Below, piece by piece: positions 51,846-59,402 of a DNA stretch of 64,000 nt. Each line of letters opens with the position of its first letter. Within the stretch, counting starts at the first letter, position 1. The stretch lies in the NCBI GenBank assembly GCA_009701885.1, contig WLJH01000005.1, positions 62,001 to 126,000 on the forward strand, read 5' to 3'. The notes under the pieces were generated by a model. The model had not been told where the DNA came from. It ran no database searches and saw only the letters and a list, made by a program, of their open reading frames with translations. The position numbers were made by a program, and so were the translations under genes. Source of the stretch: Actinomycetota bacterium (lineage in GTDB: Bacteria; Actinomycetota; Actinomycetes; Propionibacteriales; Nocardioidaceae).

Positions 51846-52720
51846 CGGGCGTCGGCCCGGTCGTCGTGGTGGGCGGCATCAACGCCGACCTCAAGGCCCG
51901 CACCAGCGCCCCGCTCGTGCCCGGCACCTCCAACCCCGGCACCGCCACGCTCACCCCGGGCGGGGTCGGGCGCAACGTCGCGGAGAACCTCGCGCGCCTC
52001 GGCACCCCCGTGGCGCTGGTCGGCGTCGTGGGCGAGGACACCATGGGGACGCTGGTGCTCGAGGCGACGGCGGCGGCCGGCGTCGACGTCGCGGCCGTGC
52101 GGCGCCGCCCGGGGCCGACCGGCTCCTACACCGCCCTGCTGGACCACCGCGGCGAGCTGGTCGCCGGGGTCGCCGACATGTCGGCGACCGACGACCTCGC
52201 CCCCGTCGACGTGCCGCCCGCGCTGGTCGCCTCGGCCGCCCTGCTGGTGCTCGACGGCAACCTGCGCGTCGACACCTTCGCCGCGGCCCGGGAGCTGGCG
52301 CGCGCGGCCGGGGTGCCGGTCGTCGTCGACCCCGTGAGCGTGCCGAAGGCGACCCGGCTCGCACCCGAGCTGCGCGACCTGCGCTGCGTCACGCCCAACG
52401 CCGAGGAGCTCGTCGCGCTCGGCGGCGCCGCGGTGCTGCACGCCCAGGGGTGCGCGCTGGTGTGGGAGCGGCTGGGCGCCGCCGGTTCCCGCCTGCACGT
52501 GGCCGGGTCGCCGCCGGTGGAGGTGGCCGTGGGAGTGCTGGAGGCGGAGGTCGTGGACGTCACCGGTGCGGGCGACGCGATGCTCGCGGCGTGGTGCCAC
52601 GCGGTCCTCGGGGGTGCGGGGGACGCCGAGGCGGCGGCGTACGCCCAGGAGGCCGCGGCGCTCACCGTGGCCTCCCCGCTCACCGTGCGCCCCGACCTGC
52701 GGGAGATGCTGGCCCGATGA
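51842..52720 (+). CDS. psuK: PfkB family carbohydrate kinase (probable pseudouridine kinase)
   Basis: Phosphorylates pseudouridine to its 5'-phosphate, if the assignment from context is right. The 292-aa ribokinase-like protein starts VVVVGGINADLKA (about 7-19), has PGGVGRNVAENLARLG (about 39-54) as the PfkB signature 1, and the catalytic VDVTGAGDAMLAAWC (about 238-252, anion hole and Asp base). It is followed by psuG with ATGA overlap, which is the natural pathway partner. Upstream GTGA overlap with the P450. Other PfkB substrates cannot be excluded from sequence alone. Confidence 0.85.
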   Translation: MTGVGPVVVVGGINADLKARTSAPLVPGTSNPGTATLTPGGVGRNVAENLARLGTPVALVGVVGEDTMGTLVLEATAAAGVDVAAVRRRPGPTGSYTALLDHRGELVAGVADMSATDDLAPVDVPPALVASAALLVLDGNLRVDTFAAARELARAAGVPVVVDPVSVPKATRLAPELRDLRCVTPNAEELVALGGAAVLHAQGCALVWERLGAAGSRLHVAGSPPVEVAVGVLEAEVVDVTGAGDAMLAAWCHAVLGGAGDAEAAAYAQEAAALTVASPLTVRPDLREMLAR

Positions 52721-53640
52721 GCCGTCCGACGCCGCACCCGATGCTGACCCTCACCGACGAGGTCGCCACCGCCCTGCGCGAGGGGCGACCGGTCGTGGCG
52801 CTGGAGTCGACGATCATCAGCCACGGCATGCCCTACCCCGACAACGTCGCCATGGCGCTGGAGGTCGAGGGGATCGTCCGCTCGTGCGGCGCCGTGCCGG
52901 CGACCATCGCGGTGCTCGACGGCCGCCCGCGGATCGGGCTGACCGGCGAGGACCTCGAGCTGCTCGCCTCGCACCCCGACGTGGTGAAGGCCAGCGTGCG
53001 GGACCTGCCGTACGTCGCCGCGCGCGGTCTGCACGGTGCCACCACCGTCGCCGCCACGATGCGGCTCGCGGCGATGGCCGGCATCGAGGTCTTCGTGACC
53101 GGCGGCCTGGGCGGGGTGCACCAGGGGGCCGCGACCTCGATGGACGTCTCCGCCGACCTCACCGAGCTCTCCCGCACCCGGGTCGCGGTCGTCTCGGCCG
53201 GGGTGAAGTCGATCCTCGACATCGGGCTGACCCTCGAGGTGCTCGAGACCCTGGGCGTCCCGGTGCTGGTCGAGGGGGCCGAGGAGTTCCCGTCGTTCTA
53301 CTCCCGCGCCAGCGGCTTCGCCGCGCCGATGCGGGTCGACGGCGCGGACGAGGCGGCTGCCGTCGTACGCGCCACGTGGGACCTGGGGCTCGACTGCGGC
53401 GTCGCCATCGCCCACCCCGTCCCCGCCGAGGACGAGATCCCCGCCGAGGAGATCGGCGTGGTCATCGACCGGGCCCTGGCCGACATGGCCGCCCTGGGCA
53501 TCACCGGCAAGGCCACCACGCCCTACCTGCTCGGCCGGATCGTCGAGCTCACCGACGGCTCCTCCCTGGCCACCAACATCGCCTTGGTCCGGGCCAACGC
53601 GGCGTACGGCGCCGCCCTGGCCGCCGCCCTCGCCGGCTGA
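52717..53640 (+). CDS. psuG: Pseudouridine-5'-phosphate glycosidase
   Basis: Splits pseudouridine 5'-phosphate into uracil and ribose 5-phosphate (reversible), using a manganese ion and an active-site lysine. The 307-aa protein is highly characteristic: VVALESTIISHGMPYPDNVAMALEVE (about 27-52), GATTVAATMRLAAMAGIEVFVTGGLGGVHQGA (about 108-139), SAGVKSILDIGLTLEVLETLGVPV (about 162-185) and SFYSRASGFAAP. Both halves of the family pattern are full-length. It is last in the P450-psuK-psuG operon, and a repeat array follows 35 bases after its stop. Confidence 0.95.
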   Translation: MSRPTPHPMLTLTDEVATALREGRPVVALESTIISHGMPYPDNVAMALEVEGIVRSCGAVPATIAVLDGRPRIGLTGEDLELLASHPDVVKASVRDLPYVAARGLHGATTVAATMRLAAMAGIEVFVTGGLGGVHQGAATSMDVSADLTELSRTRVAVVSAGVKSILDIGLTLEVLETLGVPVLVEGAEEFPSFYSRASGFAAPMRVDGADEAAAVVRATWDLGLDCGVAIAHPVPAEDEIPAEEIGVVIDRALADMAALGITGKATTPYLLGRIVELTDGSSLATNIALVRANAAYGAALAAALAG

Positions 53641-53675
53641 TCCTCGTTCCTCCGTGCTGCTCCCGGGGTCTCCGT

Positions 53676-53877
53676 TGACCCGCCCCGTCTTAGGGGGTGA
53701 CCTGCCCTGTTTTCGGGGGTGACCCGCCCCGTTTTCGAGAGTGACCCGTCGCGTCCTCGGGAGGATCGAAGATGCGGCGGGTCAGCACCGAAGTTGCGAC
53801 GGGTCAGCACCGAAGACGCGGCGGGTCGGCCCCGAAGTTGCAGCGGGTCAGCACCGAAGTTGCGACGGGTCAGCGGG
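53676..53877. repeat. Head-to-head array of 22-bp repeats (4 + 5 copies)
   Basis: Four tandem 22-bp units begin TGACCCGCCCCGTTTTCGGG (at 53676, 53698, 53720 and 53742). After a 4-base centre, five tandem 22-bp units begin GAAGTTGCGACGGGTCAGCA (at 53768, 53790, 53812, 53834 and 53856). The second unit type is roughly the reverse complement of the first, so the whole is a large inverted repeat. The last copy overlaps the stop codon of the MFS gene. It sits between convergent psuG and MFS genes. Confidence 0.9.
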
Positions 53878-55216
53878 GGGTCGGGGCGGTGGTGACCCGG
53901 TAGCGGACGAACGAGGGGACCAGGACAGCGGCGACGACGACGCCGACCACGACGAGGACTCCGCCGCCGGCCGCGGCGGCGCCGGCCCCGACGGCTGCGG
54001 CGGTGGCGCCGTGCGCGACGTCGGCGACCCGGGGGCCGCCGGCGACGACCACGGTGAAGACCCCTTGCAGGCGGCCGCGGACCGCGTCGGCCGCCGCGCT
54101 CTGCAGCATCGAGGACCGGAACGCCGCGGAGGCCATGTCGGCAGCACCGCCGACGACGAGCATCAGCAGCGCGACCACCAGCATCAGCCGCTGCCAGGAC
54201 TCCCCGAAGGCCCCGGCCAGCAGCACCGCGACGCCGAAACCGGCCATCGCCAGGCCCCACACCACGATGCAGACCACGACCGCCAGCCCCTGGCGCGAGA
54301 CCCGCGACACCCACCCGCTGAGCACGCCGCCGACCACGGCGCCGGCGGGGATGCCGGCGAAGAGCAGCGCGAAGACCAGCCCGCCCTCGGCCGGTCCGCC
54401 GAAGTCACGGTTGGCGATCTCGGGGAAGAGCGCCCGCGGCATCCCGAAGACCATCGCGATGATGTCGACGACGAAGGACATCAGCAGCACCGGCTGGTGG
54501 CGCAGGTAGGCGAAGCCGTCGACCACCGCGCGCACCCCGGGCACCCCGCCGACGACCCCGTCGACGGCGAGCGGCGGCAGCCGCAGCACGGCGTAGATCG
54601 TCGCGAGCAGGCAGAGCGTGTCGGCGGCGTACAACCAGGCGAAGCCCGTGAACGGGATGAGGATCCCGGCGACCAGAGGCCCGGCGATGGCGCCGGCCTG
54701 GAAGACGGTCATGTTGAGCGAGTTGGCCGCGGGCAGCAGCTCGTCGGGCAGCAGCTTGGGCAGGAGCGCGGCGCGCGTGGGCTGGTTGACCGCGAAGAAG
54801 GCCTGCTGCACCGAGAACAGCGACAGCAGCAGCCACACGTTGGTCGAGCCGGCGAAGGCCTGGGCCGCGAACAGTCCGCTGGTCACGACCAGCCCGAGCG
54901 TCGTGACGACCAGGATCGAGCGGCGGTCGAAAACGTCGGCCAGCGCTCCGCCGTACAGGCCGAAGACCACGAGCGGGACGAGCCCGAACACCCCCGTGAG
55001 CCCGACGTACGCCGAGGAGCCGGTGTCGGCGTAGATCTGGGCCGGGACCGCGACGACCGTGAGCTGGGCGCCGATGACCGTGATGATGTTGGCGGTCCAC
55101 AGGCGACGGAAGTCCGGGACCCGCAGCGGTCGGGTGTCCGCGGTCAGCCCGCGCAGCCGCCCGCCGCGTCCTGCCGCTGCCCCGCCCGCCACGGCTGGGA
55201 ACCTACGCCGGGTCAC
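53870..55216 (-). CDS. MFS transporter (enterobactin-exporter/EntS-like)
   Basis: A 448-aa membrane protein with twelve hydrophobic segments. The N-terminal DTRPLRVPDFRRLWTANIITVIGAQLTVVAVPAQIY (read in adjoining parts, about 28-63) is the usual opening of the EntS/MFS_3 group. GGALADVFDRRSILV (about 90-104) is the MFS loop 2-3 motif. The second half starts near LLMSFVVDIIAMVFGMP. GTG 55216 was chosen; ATG 55294 would add 26 residues and overlap the ribosome binding region of the divergent ABC gene. Substrate unknown. Its 3' end carries the last unit of the 22-bp repeat array. Confidence 0.88.
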   Translation of the reverse strand: MTRRRFPAVAGGAAAGRGGRLRGLTADTRPLRVPDFRRLWTANIITVIGAQLTVVAVPAQIYADTGSSAYVGLTGVFGLVPLVVFGLYGGALADVFDRRSILVVTTLGLVVTSGLFAAQAFAGSTNVWLLLSLFSVQQAFFAVNQPTRAALLPKLLPDELLPAANSLNMTVFQAGAIAGPLVAGILIPFTGFAWLYAADTLCLLATIYAVLRLPPLAVDGVVGGVPGVRAVVDGFAYLRHQPVLLMSFVVDIIAMVFGMPRALFPEIANRDFGGPAEGGLVFALLFAGIPAGAVVGGVLSGWVSRVSRQGLAVVVCIVVWGLAMAGFGVAVLLAGAFGESWQRLMLVVALLMLVVGGAADMASAAFRSSMLQSAAADAVRGRLQGVFTVVVAGGPRVADVAHGATAAAVGAGAAAAGGGVLVVVGVVVAAVLVPSFVRYRVTTAPTPR

Positions 55217-55297
55217 GAGCGCGCAACGAACCGGCGTCCCGCGTTGCGACCGCGGCAGGCCTTGCTGTCTGCTGGCCCCCGGACAGGAGGTCATCTG

Positions 55298-56194
55298 GTG
55301 ACGGTCGTCGATGCCGACGTCGACTTCGGGGAGCTGGACAGGCGGGGCGGGCTGGGCGTGCGGTGCCTGGGCGTCGTGCACCTGTACCGCACCTTCGAGG
55401 GCCACGACGTCGTCGCGCTCCAGGGGGTCGACCTCTCCGTCCGACCCGGGGAACGGGTCGCGTTCCTGGGGCCCTCGGGCTCGGGCAAGTCGACGCTGCT
55501 GACCCTGCTCGGCGGCATCCAGCGCCCCAGCGCGGGCCGGATCTTCCTGGGCGAGCACGAGATCTCGCGGCTGCCCGAGACCGAGCTGGCGCGGCTGCGC
55601 AGCCGCCGGGTCAGCACGATGCTCCAGGGCGCCACCCGCAACCTGCTGCCCTACGCCACCGCACGGCAGAACATCGCCTTCGCGCGTCTGGCCCTCACCT
55701 CCGCCGAGCGCAAGGAGGTCGCCCCCGACCGCGAGCTGCTCGCCCGCGTGGGCCTGGAGGGCGTCGCCGACCAGGTCGTCAGCACGATGTCCGGCGGGCA
55801 GCGCCAGCGCCTCGCGCTCGCCTGCGCGGTCTCGACGGGGCCGCAGCTGCTGCTGGCCGACGAGCCGACCAGCCAGCTCTCCCACGAGGACCGCGACGCC
55901 GTCATCGGCCTGGTCCACGAGCTCGGCGACGAGCTCGGCACGACCATCATCGTGGTGACCCACCAGCCCGAGGTCGCCGCGACCTTCCCGCGCACGATCA
56001 CGATGAAGGGCGGCCGGGTCGGGCTGGAGGGCCGCGACGGCGCGGAGTACGTCGTCATCGGCGCCGAGGGCGTCGTCCACCTGCCGACCCACCTGGCCGA
56101 GCAGTGGCCGCAGGGCACGCTGGTGCGCATCGAGCCCGAGGCCGCCGACCGGCTCGTCGTGTCCAGGTCGGCGGAGTCGGAGGAGGACGCGTGA
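55298..56194 (+). CDS. ABC transporter ATP-binding protein 1
   Basis: A 298-aa MacB/LolD-type ATPase. After a 22-residue N-terminal extension come HLYRTFEGHDVVALQGVDLSV (about 29-49), Walker A GPSGSGKST (61-69), signature MSGGQRQRLALACAVS (about 164-179), Walker B LLLADEPTSQLSHEDR (about 184-199) and H-loop VVTHQPEVA (about 220-228). A further 70-residue C-terminal domain of unknown role follows. AGGAGG lies 8 bases before GTG 55298. The next ATPase starts with a 4-base overlap (GTGA). Four genes in a row share such overlaps, making one transporter operon. Confidence 0.92.
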   Translation: MTVVDADVDFGELDRRGGLGVRCLGVVHLYRTFEGHDVVALQGVDLSVRPGERVAFLGPSGSGKSTLLTLLGGIQRPSAGRIFLGEHEISRLPETELARLRSRRVSTMLQGATRNLLPYATARQNIAFARLALTSAERKEVAPDRELLARVGLEGVADQVVSTMSGGQRQRLALACAVSTGPQLLLADEPTSQLSHEDRDAVIGLVHELGDELGTTIIVVTHQPEVAATFPRTITMKGGRVGLEGRDGAEYVVIGAEGVVHLPTHLAEQWPQGTLVRIEPEAADRLVVSRSAESEEDA

Positions 56195-57087
56195 CCGACC
56201 TCGAGCTGCGAGGTGTGCGCTACGAGCTCACCCGCACCCTGCTGCACGACCTCGACCTGACCTTCCGCGCCGGCCGGATGACCGCCCTCTCGGGCCCGTC
56301 GGGCTCGGGCAAGACCACGCTCCTCTCGATCGCGGGCGGGCTCCTGCAGCCCTCCCTCGGTGAGGCGACGTACGCCGGGGAGCCGATGTGGCGCGGCACC
56401 GGCGACCCGCGGCCGGAGGTGGCGTTCGTGCTGCAGGTCTACGGCCTGGTGCCGATCCTGTCCGCGCGCGAGAACGTCTCGGTGGCACTGCGCGCCCGCG
56501 GCACCGACCCCGACGAGGCCGACGAGCGGGCGAGCGCCGCGCTGGCCCGCTTCCACATCGGCGACCTCGGCGACCGCCAGGTCGAGGAGCTCTCCGGCGG
56601 CCAGATGCAGCGCGTCGCCCTGGCCCGCGGGCTCTGCGTCGGGGCCGCCGTCCTGCTCGCCGACGAGCCCACCAGCGAGCTCGACGAGGGCAACCGCGCG
56701 CTGGTCCTCGCCGAGCTGCGCCGCGAGGCGGACCGAGGTGCCGTCGTCGTGGTGGCGACCCACGACCCGGCGGTCGTCGACGCCTGCGACGACCACCACG
56801 CCCTCGACGACGGACGGCTGGTCGACCACACCGAGCCGGTGCACCTCGGGGTCGGCCGGCACCGTGCCGCCGAAGGCGCCCCCGCGGCCGGGACGTCCCC
56901 CGCTGGTCGAGGTGCGAGCGCAGTCAGCCACGAGACCCCGCCGCAGTCGATCCAGCCCGTCGCCCCGGTCCCGGCGACGGCTCCCGTGACGACCACGCAC
57001 CCGGCACCCGCGCCGCCCGCCCCCGCGACACCCGCCGACCCCGACGACGACCCGCACCGGATCTACCGCCGCCCGGGGAGCGCGTGA
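56191..57087 (+). CDS. ABC transporter ATP-binding protein 2 with repeat-derived tail
   Basis: A 298-aa MacB/LolD-like ATPase. Walker A GPSGSGKTT (36-44), Q-loop FVLQVYGLVPILSARENV (about 77-94), signature LSGGQMQRVALARGL (about 135-149) and Walker B VLLADEPTSELDEGNR (about 153-168). The core ends near residue 228. The last 70 residues are Pro/Ala/Thr-rich and disordered, and include PAGRGASAVSHETPP, which is the translation of a dispersed palindromic repeat also present at 39698-39741. GTG 56191 and its stop both use 4-base overlaps with neighbours. Confidence 0.92.
   Translation: MTDLELRGVRYELTRTLLHDLDLTFRAGRMTALSGPSGSGKTTLLSIAGGLLQPSLGEATYAGEPMWRGTGDPRPEVAFVLQVYGLVPILSARENVSVALRARGTDPDEADERASAALARFHIGDLGDRQVEELSGGQMQRVALARGLCVGAAVLLADEPTSELDEGNRALVLAELRREADRGAVVVVATHDPAVVDACDDHHALDDGRLVDHTEPVHLGVGRHRAAEGAPAAGTSPAGRGASAVSHETPPQSIQPVAPVPATAPVTTTHPAPAPPAPATPADPDDDPHRIYRRPGSA
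56898..56939. repeat. Dispersed palindromic repeat, copy 2, inside a gene
   Basis: Contains GCTGGTCGAGGTGCGAGCGC and continues AGTCAGCCACGAGACCCC; matches the reverse complement of 39698-39741 with about four differences. It is translated in frame as part of the disordered tail of ABC ATPase 2. Confidence 0.8.
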
Positions 57088-59402
57088 GCGCCTCGGCGCC
57101 CCGGATCCGCTCCCGCACCCTCCAGGGCGCGTGGTCGCGCCGGGGCACGCTGCTGCCCCTGATGCTGCTGACGGCGGTGGTCGTGGCGGGCGTGGTGGCG
57201 GTGGTCGGGTTCGCCGCGGCGGCCGGCACCTCCCGCCTGCTGGCGGTGCCGCTGCTGCTCATCGGCGCGGTCGCCGTACCCGCCACCGGGCGGGAGCTCG
57301 CCTCGGCCCGACGTGGCGAGATCGCGCTCGCCCGCCTCCGCGGCCTGGAGGGCGGGGAGCTGTTCGCCCTGCTGGCCCTGGAGCCGCTCATGGTGCTGCT
57401 CGCGGGCTCCGCCCTCGGCGCCGGCGCCGGGGTCGGTGTCTCGGCGCTCGCCACCCGGACCTGGCTCGACGAGCCGGTCGGGGTGCCTGGCTGGGACGTC
57501 CTGTCCGCCGTGCTGGTGGTGCTCCTCGTCGCGCTCGCGGCGGTGCTGGTCGGGATGGCGGCCGCGCTGCGCGAGCCGCTCGTCGCCCAGGTGCGCGGGT
57601 CCGCACGACCGCGCACCTCCACCTCCGCGGCGGTCTTCGGGCAGGTGCTGGTCGTGGTCGGCGCGGCCGTGGCGATCTACCGCGCCCGGGTCGTCGACGG
57701 CACCCAGTCCGACCTGCTCGTGCTCGCGGGGCCCGCGCTGGTCGGCCTCGCCGCCGGGCAGGCGAGCCTGTGGCTGATGGCGCGCTCCGCGCGCCTGGCC
57801 GTACGACGCACGCGCCGCCGCGGCCTGCCGACGTACCTCGCCTCCCGGCGCCTCGCGCGCTCGGCCGACGCCGCGGCCCCGCTGCGGGTCCTCGTGGCGG
57901 CAGGGGTCGTGGCCGGGCTGGCGGTCACCGGTGCGGCCCAGGTCTCGGCCTGGGCGGACGAGACGGCGCGGCTGCGCGCGGGTGCCCCGCTGCGGATCGA
58001 CCTGGAGCGCGGGGCGGGCGGCGACGCCGCGAGCGTGCTCGCGCTGACCCAGCGGCTCGACCCCGAGGGGCAGTGGCTGATGGGCGCGGTCGTGGTGCCG
58101 GGCGAGGGCTCGGTGCCGGCCCGGCGGGCCTTCGTGGACGTGGCACGGGCCGACCGCGTGGTGGGCGACTTCTTCGCGGGCACCAGTGCCGCCCGGATCG
58201 GCGGGCTCGCCGACCGGCTGACCGATGCCTCGTCGGCATGGGCGGTGCCGTCGACGGGCACGAGCATCCAGGTCGAGGTGGCCGGTGTCTCCGCGCGTGC
58301 GGACGGGACGCTGCGGCCGCGCGTCGACGTGGAGATCGCCGACCCCGCCGGGCAGGTGCTGGTGGCGGGCATCCGGCTGGAGCTTCTGACGTCCGGCGCG
58401 CCGGTCGGCTCGAGCATCCCGGTCGACTGCGTCGCGGGCTGCACGGTCCGCTCGGTCACCCTGTCGCGCACCCCGGGCGACCGCGACCTGCCCTTCGTCC
58501 TGACCCGGCTGCAGATCGGCAGCACCGACCTGGTCGAGAGGGAGTGGGAGCCTGCGGAGCCGGCCACCGACGAGGGCCCCGGCGGTCCGGTGGAGGTCAC
58601 CGACGGTCTGCTCGCCCCGGCCTCGCCCGGCCGGCTGACCGCGCTGCCCGCCCGCGGCGAGGGCCCGGTGCCGGTGCTGGTCACCCGCACCGCCACGTGG
58701 GAGGGCGACCCCGTGCTGGAGTCGCCCGGCGGCGAGGACCTCCCGGCCCGGGTGGTCGCCCGCTTCCCCGCGCTGCCGCTCGTCGAGGCCGACGGGGTCT
58801 ACGCCGACCTCCCGCGCGCCGCGGCAGGCGCCCCGCCGACCGTGCCCGCGGCCGAGGTGATGGTCCTGGCCCGCGCCGACACCCCGGCGGCGCTGCTCGC
58901 CGAGCTTCGCGAGGAGACCGGGGCCGAGCCGCGGGCGCTCGAGGTCGTCACCGCCGACGTACGTGCGGCCACGGGCGCCGCCCAGGCCCAGGCCTACCTC
59001 CTCATGGCCGGCTGCAGCCTGCTCGTGGCGATGCTGGCCCTGCTCACCGCGGTCATCCGTCAGCGCCCGACCTGGGTGCGCGACGTCGCGGCCCTGCGCG
59101 CCGTCGGCGTCACCCCCGCCACGCTGCGCCGCAGCACCCTGGTCGAGGCCGGGCTGCTGCTCGCGGTCACCGGTGTCGCCGTCGCGCTCGGCACCTGGGC
59201 CTCGGTCGGGCTGCTGCTCGGGCGCCTCGGGCTGGTCACCGTGCCTGAGCACGCCGTGGAGCTGCGCACCGCGGTGGCCCCGCTGCCGCTGGCCGCAGCG
59301 GCGCTGGTGTGCGCGGTGCTGGTCGTCGCCCTCGTGGTGCGTGGCCGCACCGTCGACCCGGCCGAGTCCAGCCCGGGCCGGCTGCGGGAGGAGGTGCGAT
59401 GA
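57084..59402 (+). CDS. FtsX-like ABC transporter permease 1
   Basis: A 772-aa membrane protein. It has hydrophobic helices near the N-terminus (about 22-60), a second group (about 98-250), a large extracytoplasmic domain (about 310-620) with two cysteines in VDCVAGCTVRSVTL (about 449-462), and four C-terminal helices (about 630-755) with the FtsX pattern 'VAALRAVGVTPATLRRSTLVE' (about 667-687). GTG 57084 overlaps the ATPase 2 stop (GTGA). The protein resembles lipoprotein- or peptide-exporting MacB-like permeases that are powered from outside. Substrate unknown. Confidence 0.88.
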   Translation: MSASAPRIRSRTLQGAWSRRGTLLPLMLLTAVVVAGVVAVVGFAAAAGTSRLLAVPLLLIGAVAVPATGRELASARRGEIALARLRGLEGGELFALLALEPLMVLLAGSALGAGAGVGVSALATRTWLDEPVGVPGWDVLSAVLVVLLVALAAVLVGMAAALREPLVAQVRGSARPRTSTSAAVFGQVLVVVGAAVAIYRARVVDGTQSDLLVLAGPALVGLAAGQASLWLMARSARLAVRRTRRRGLPTYLASRRLARSADAAAPLRVLVAAGVVAGLAVTGAAQVSAWADETARLRAGAPLRIDLERGAGGDAASVLALTQRLDPEGQWLMGAVVVPGEGSVPARRAFVDVARADRVVGDFFAGTSAARIGGLADRLTDASSAWAVPSTGTSIQVEVAGVSARADGTLRPRVDVEIADPAGQVLVAGIRLELLTSGAPVGSSIPVDCVAGCTVRSVTLSRTPGDRDLPFVLTRLQIGSTDLVEREWEPAEPATDEGPGGPVEVTDGLLAPASPGRLTALPARGEGPVPVLVTRTATWEGDPVLESPGGEDLPARVVARFPALPLVEADGVYADLPRAAAGAPPTVPAAEVMVLARADTPAALLAELREETGAEPRALEVVTADVRAATGAAQAQAYLLMAGCSLLVAMLALLTAVIRQRPTWVRDVAALRAVGVTPATLRRSTLVEAGLLLAVTGVAVALGTWASVGLLLGRLGLVTVPEHAVELRTAVAPLPLAAAALVCAVLVVALVVRGRTVDPAESSPGRLREEVR

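Noticed and set aside
53676-53877. CRISPR array
   Set aside because: Repeats are contiguous without spacers, only 22 bp, change orientation in the middle, and no cas genes are near.
57063-59252. Minus-strand frame of 729 codons
   Set aside because: Antisense to ABC permease 1, which has good membrane topology and FtsX motifs; the antisense product is Gly/Arg/Asp-rich with no motif.
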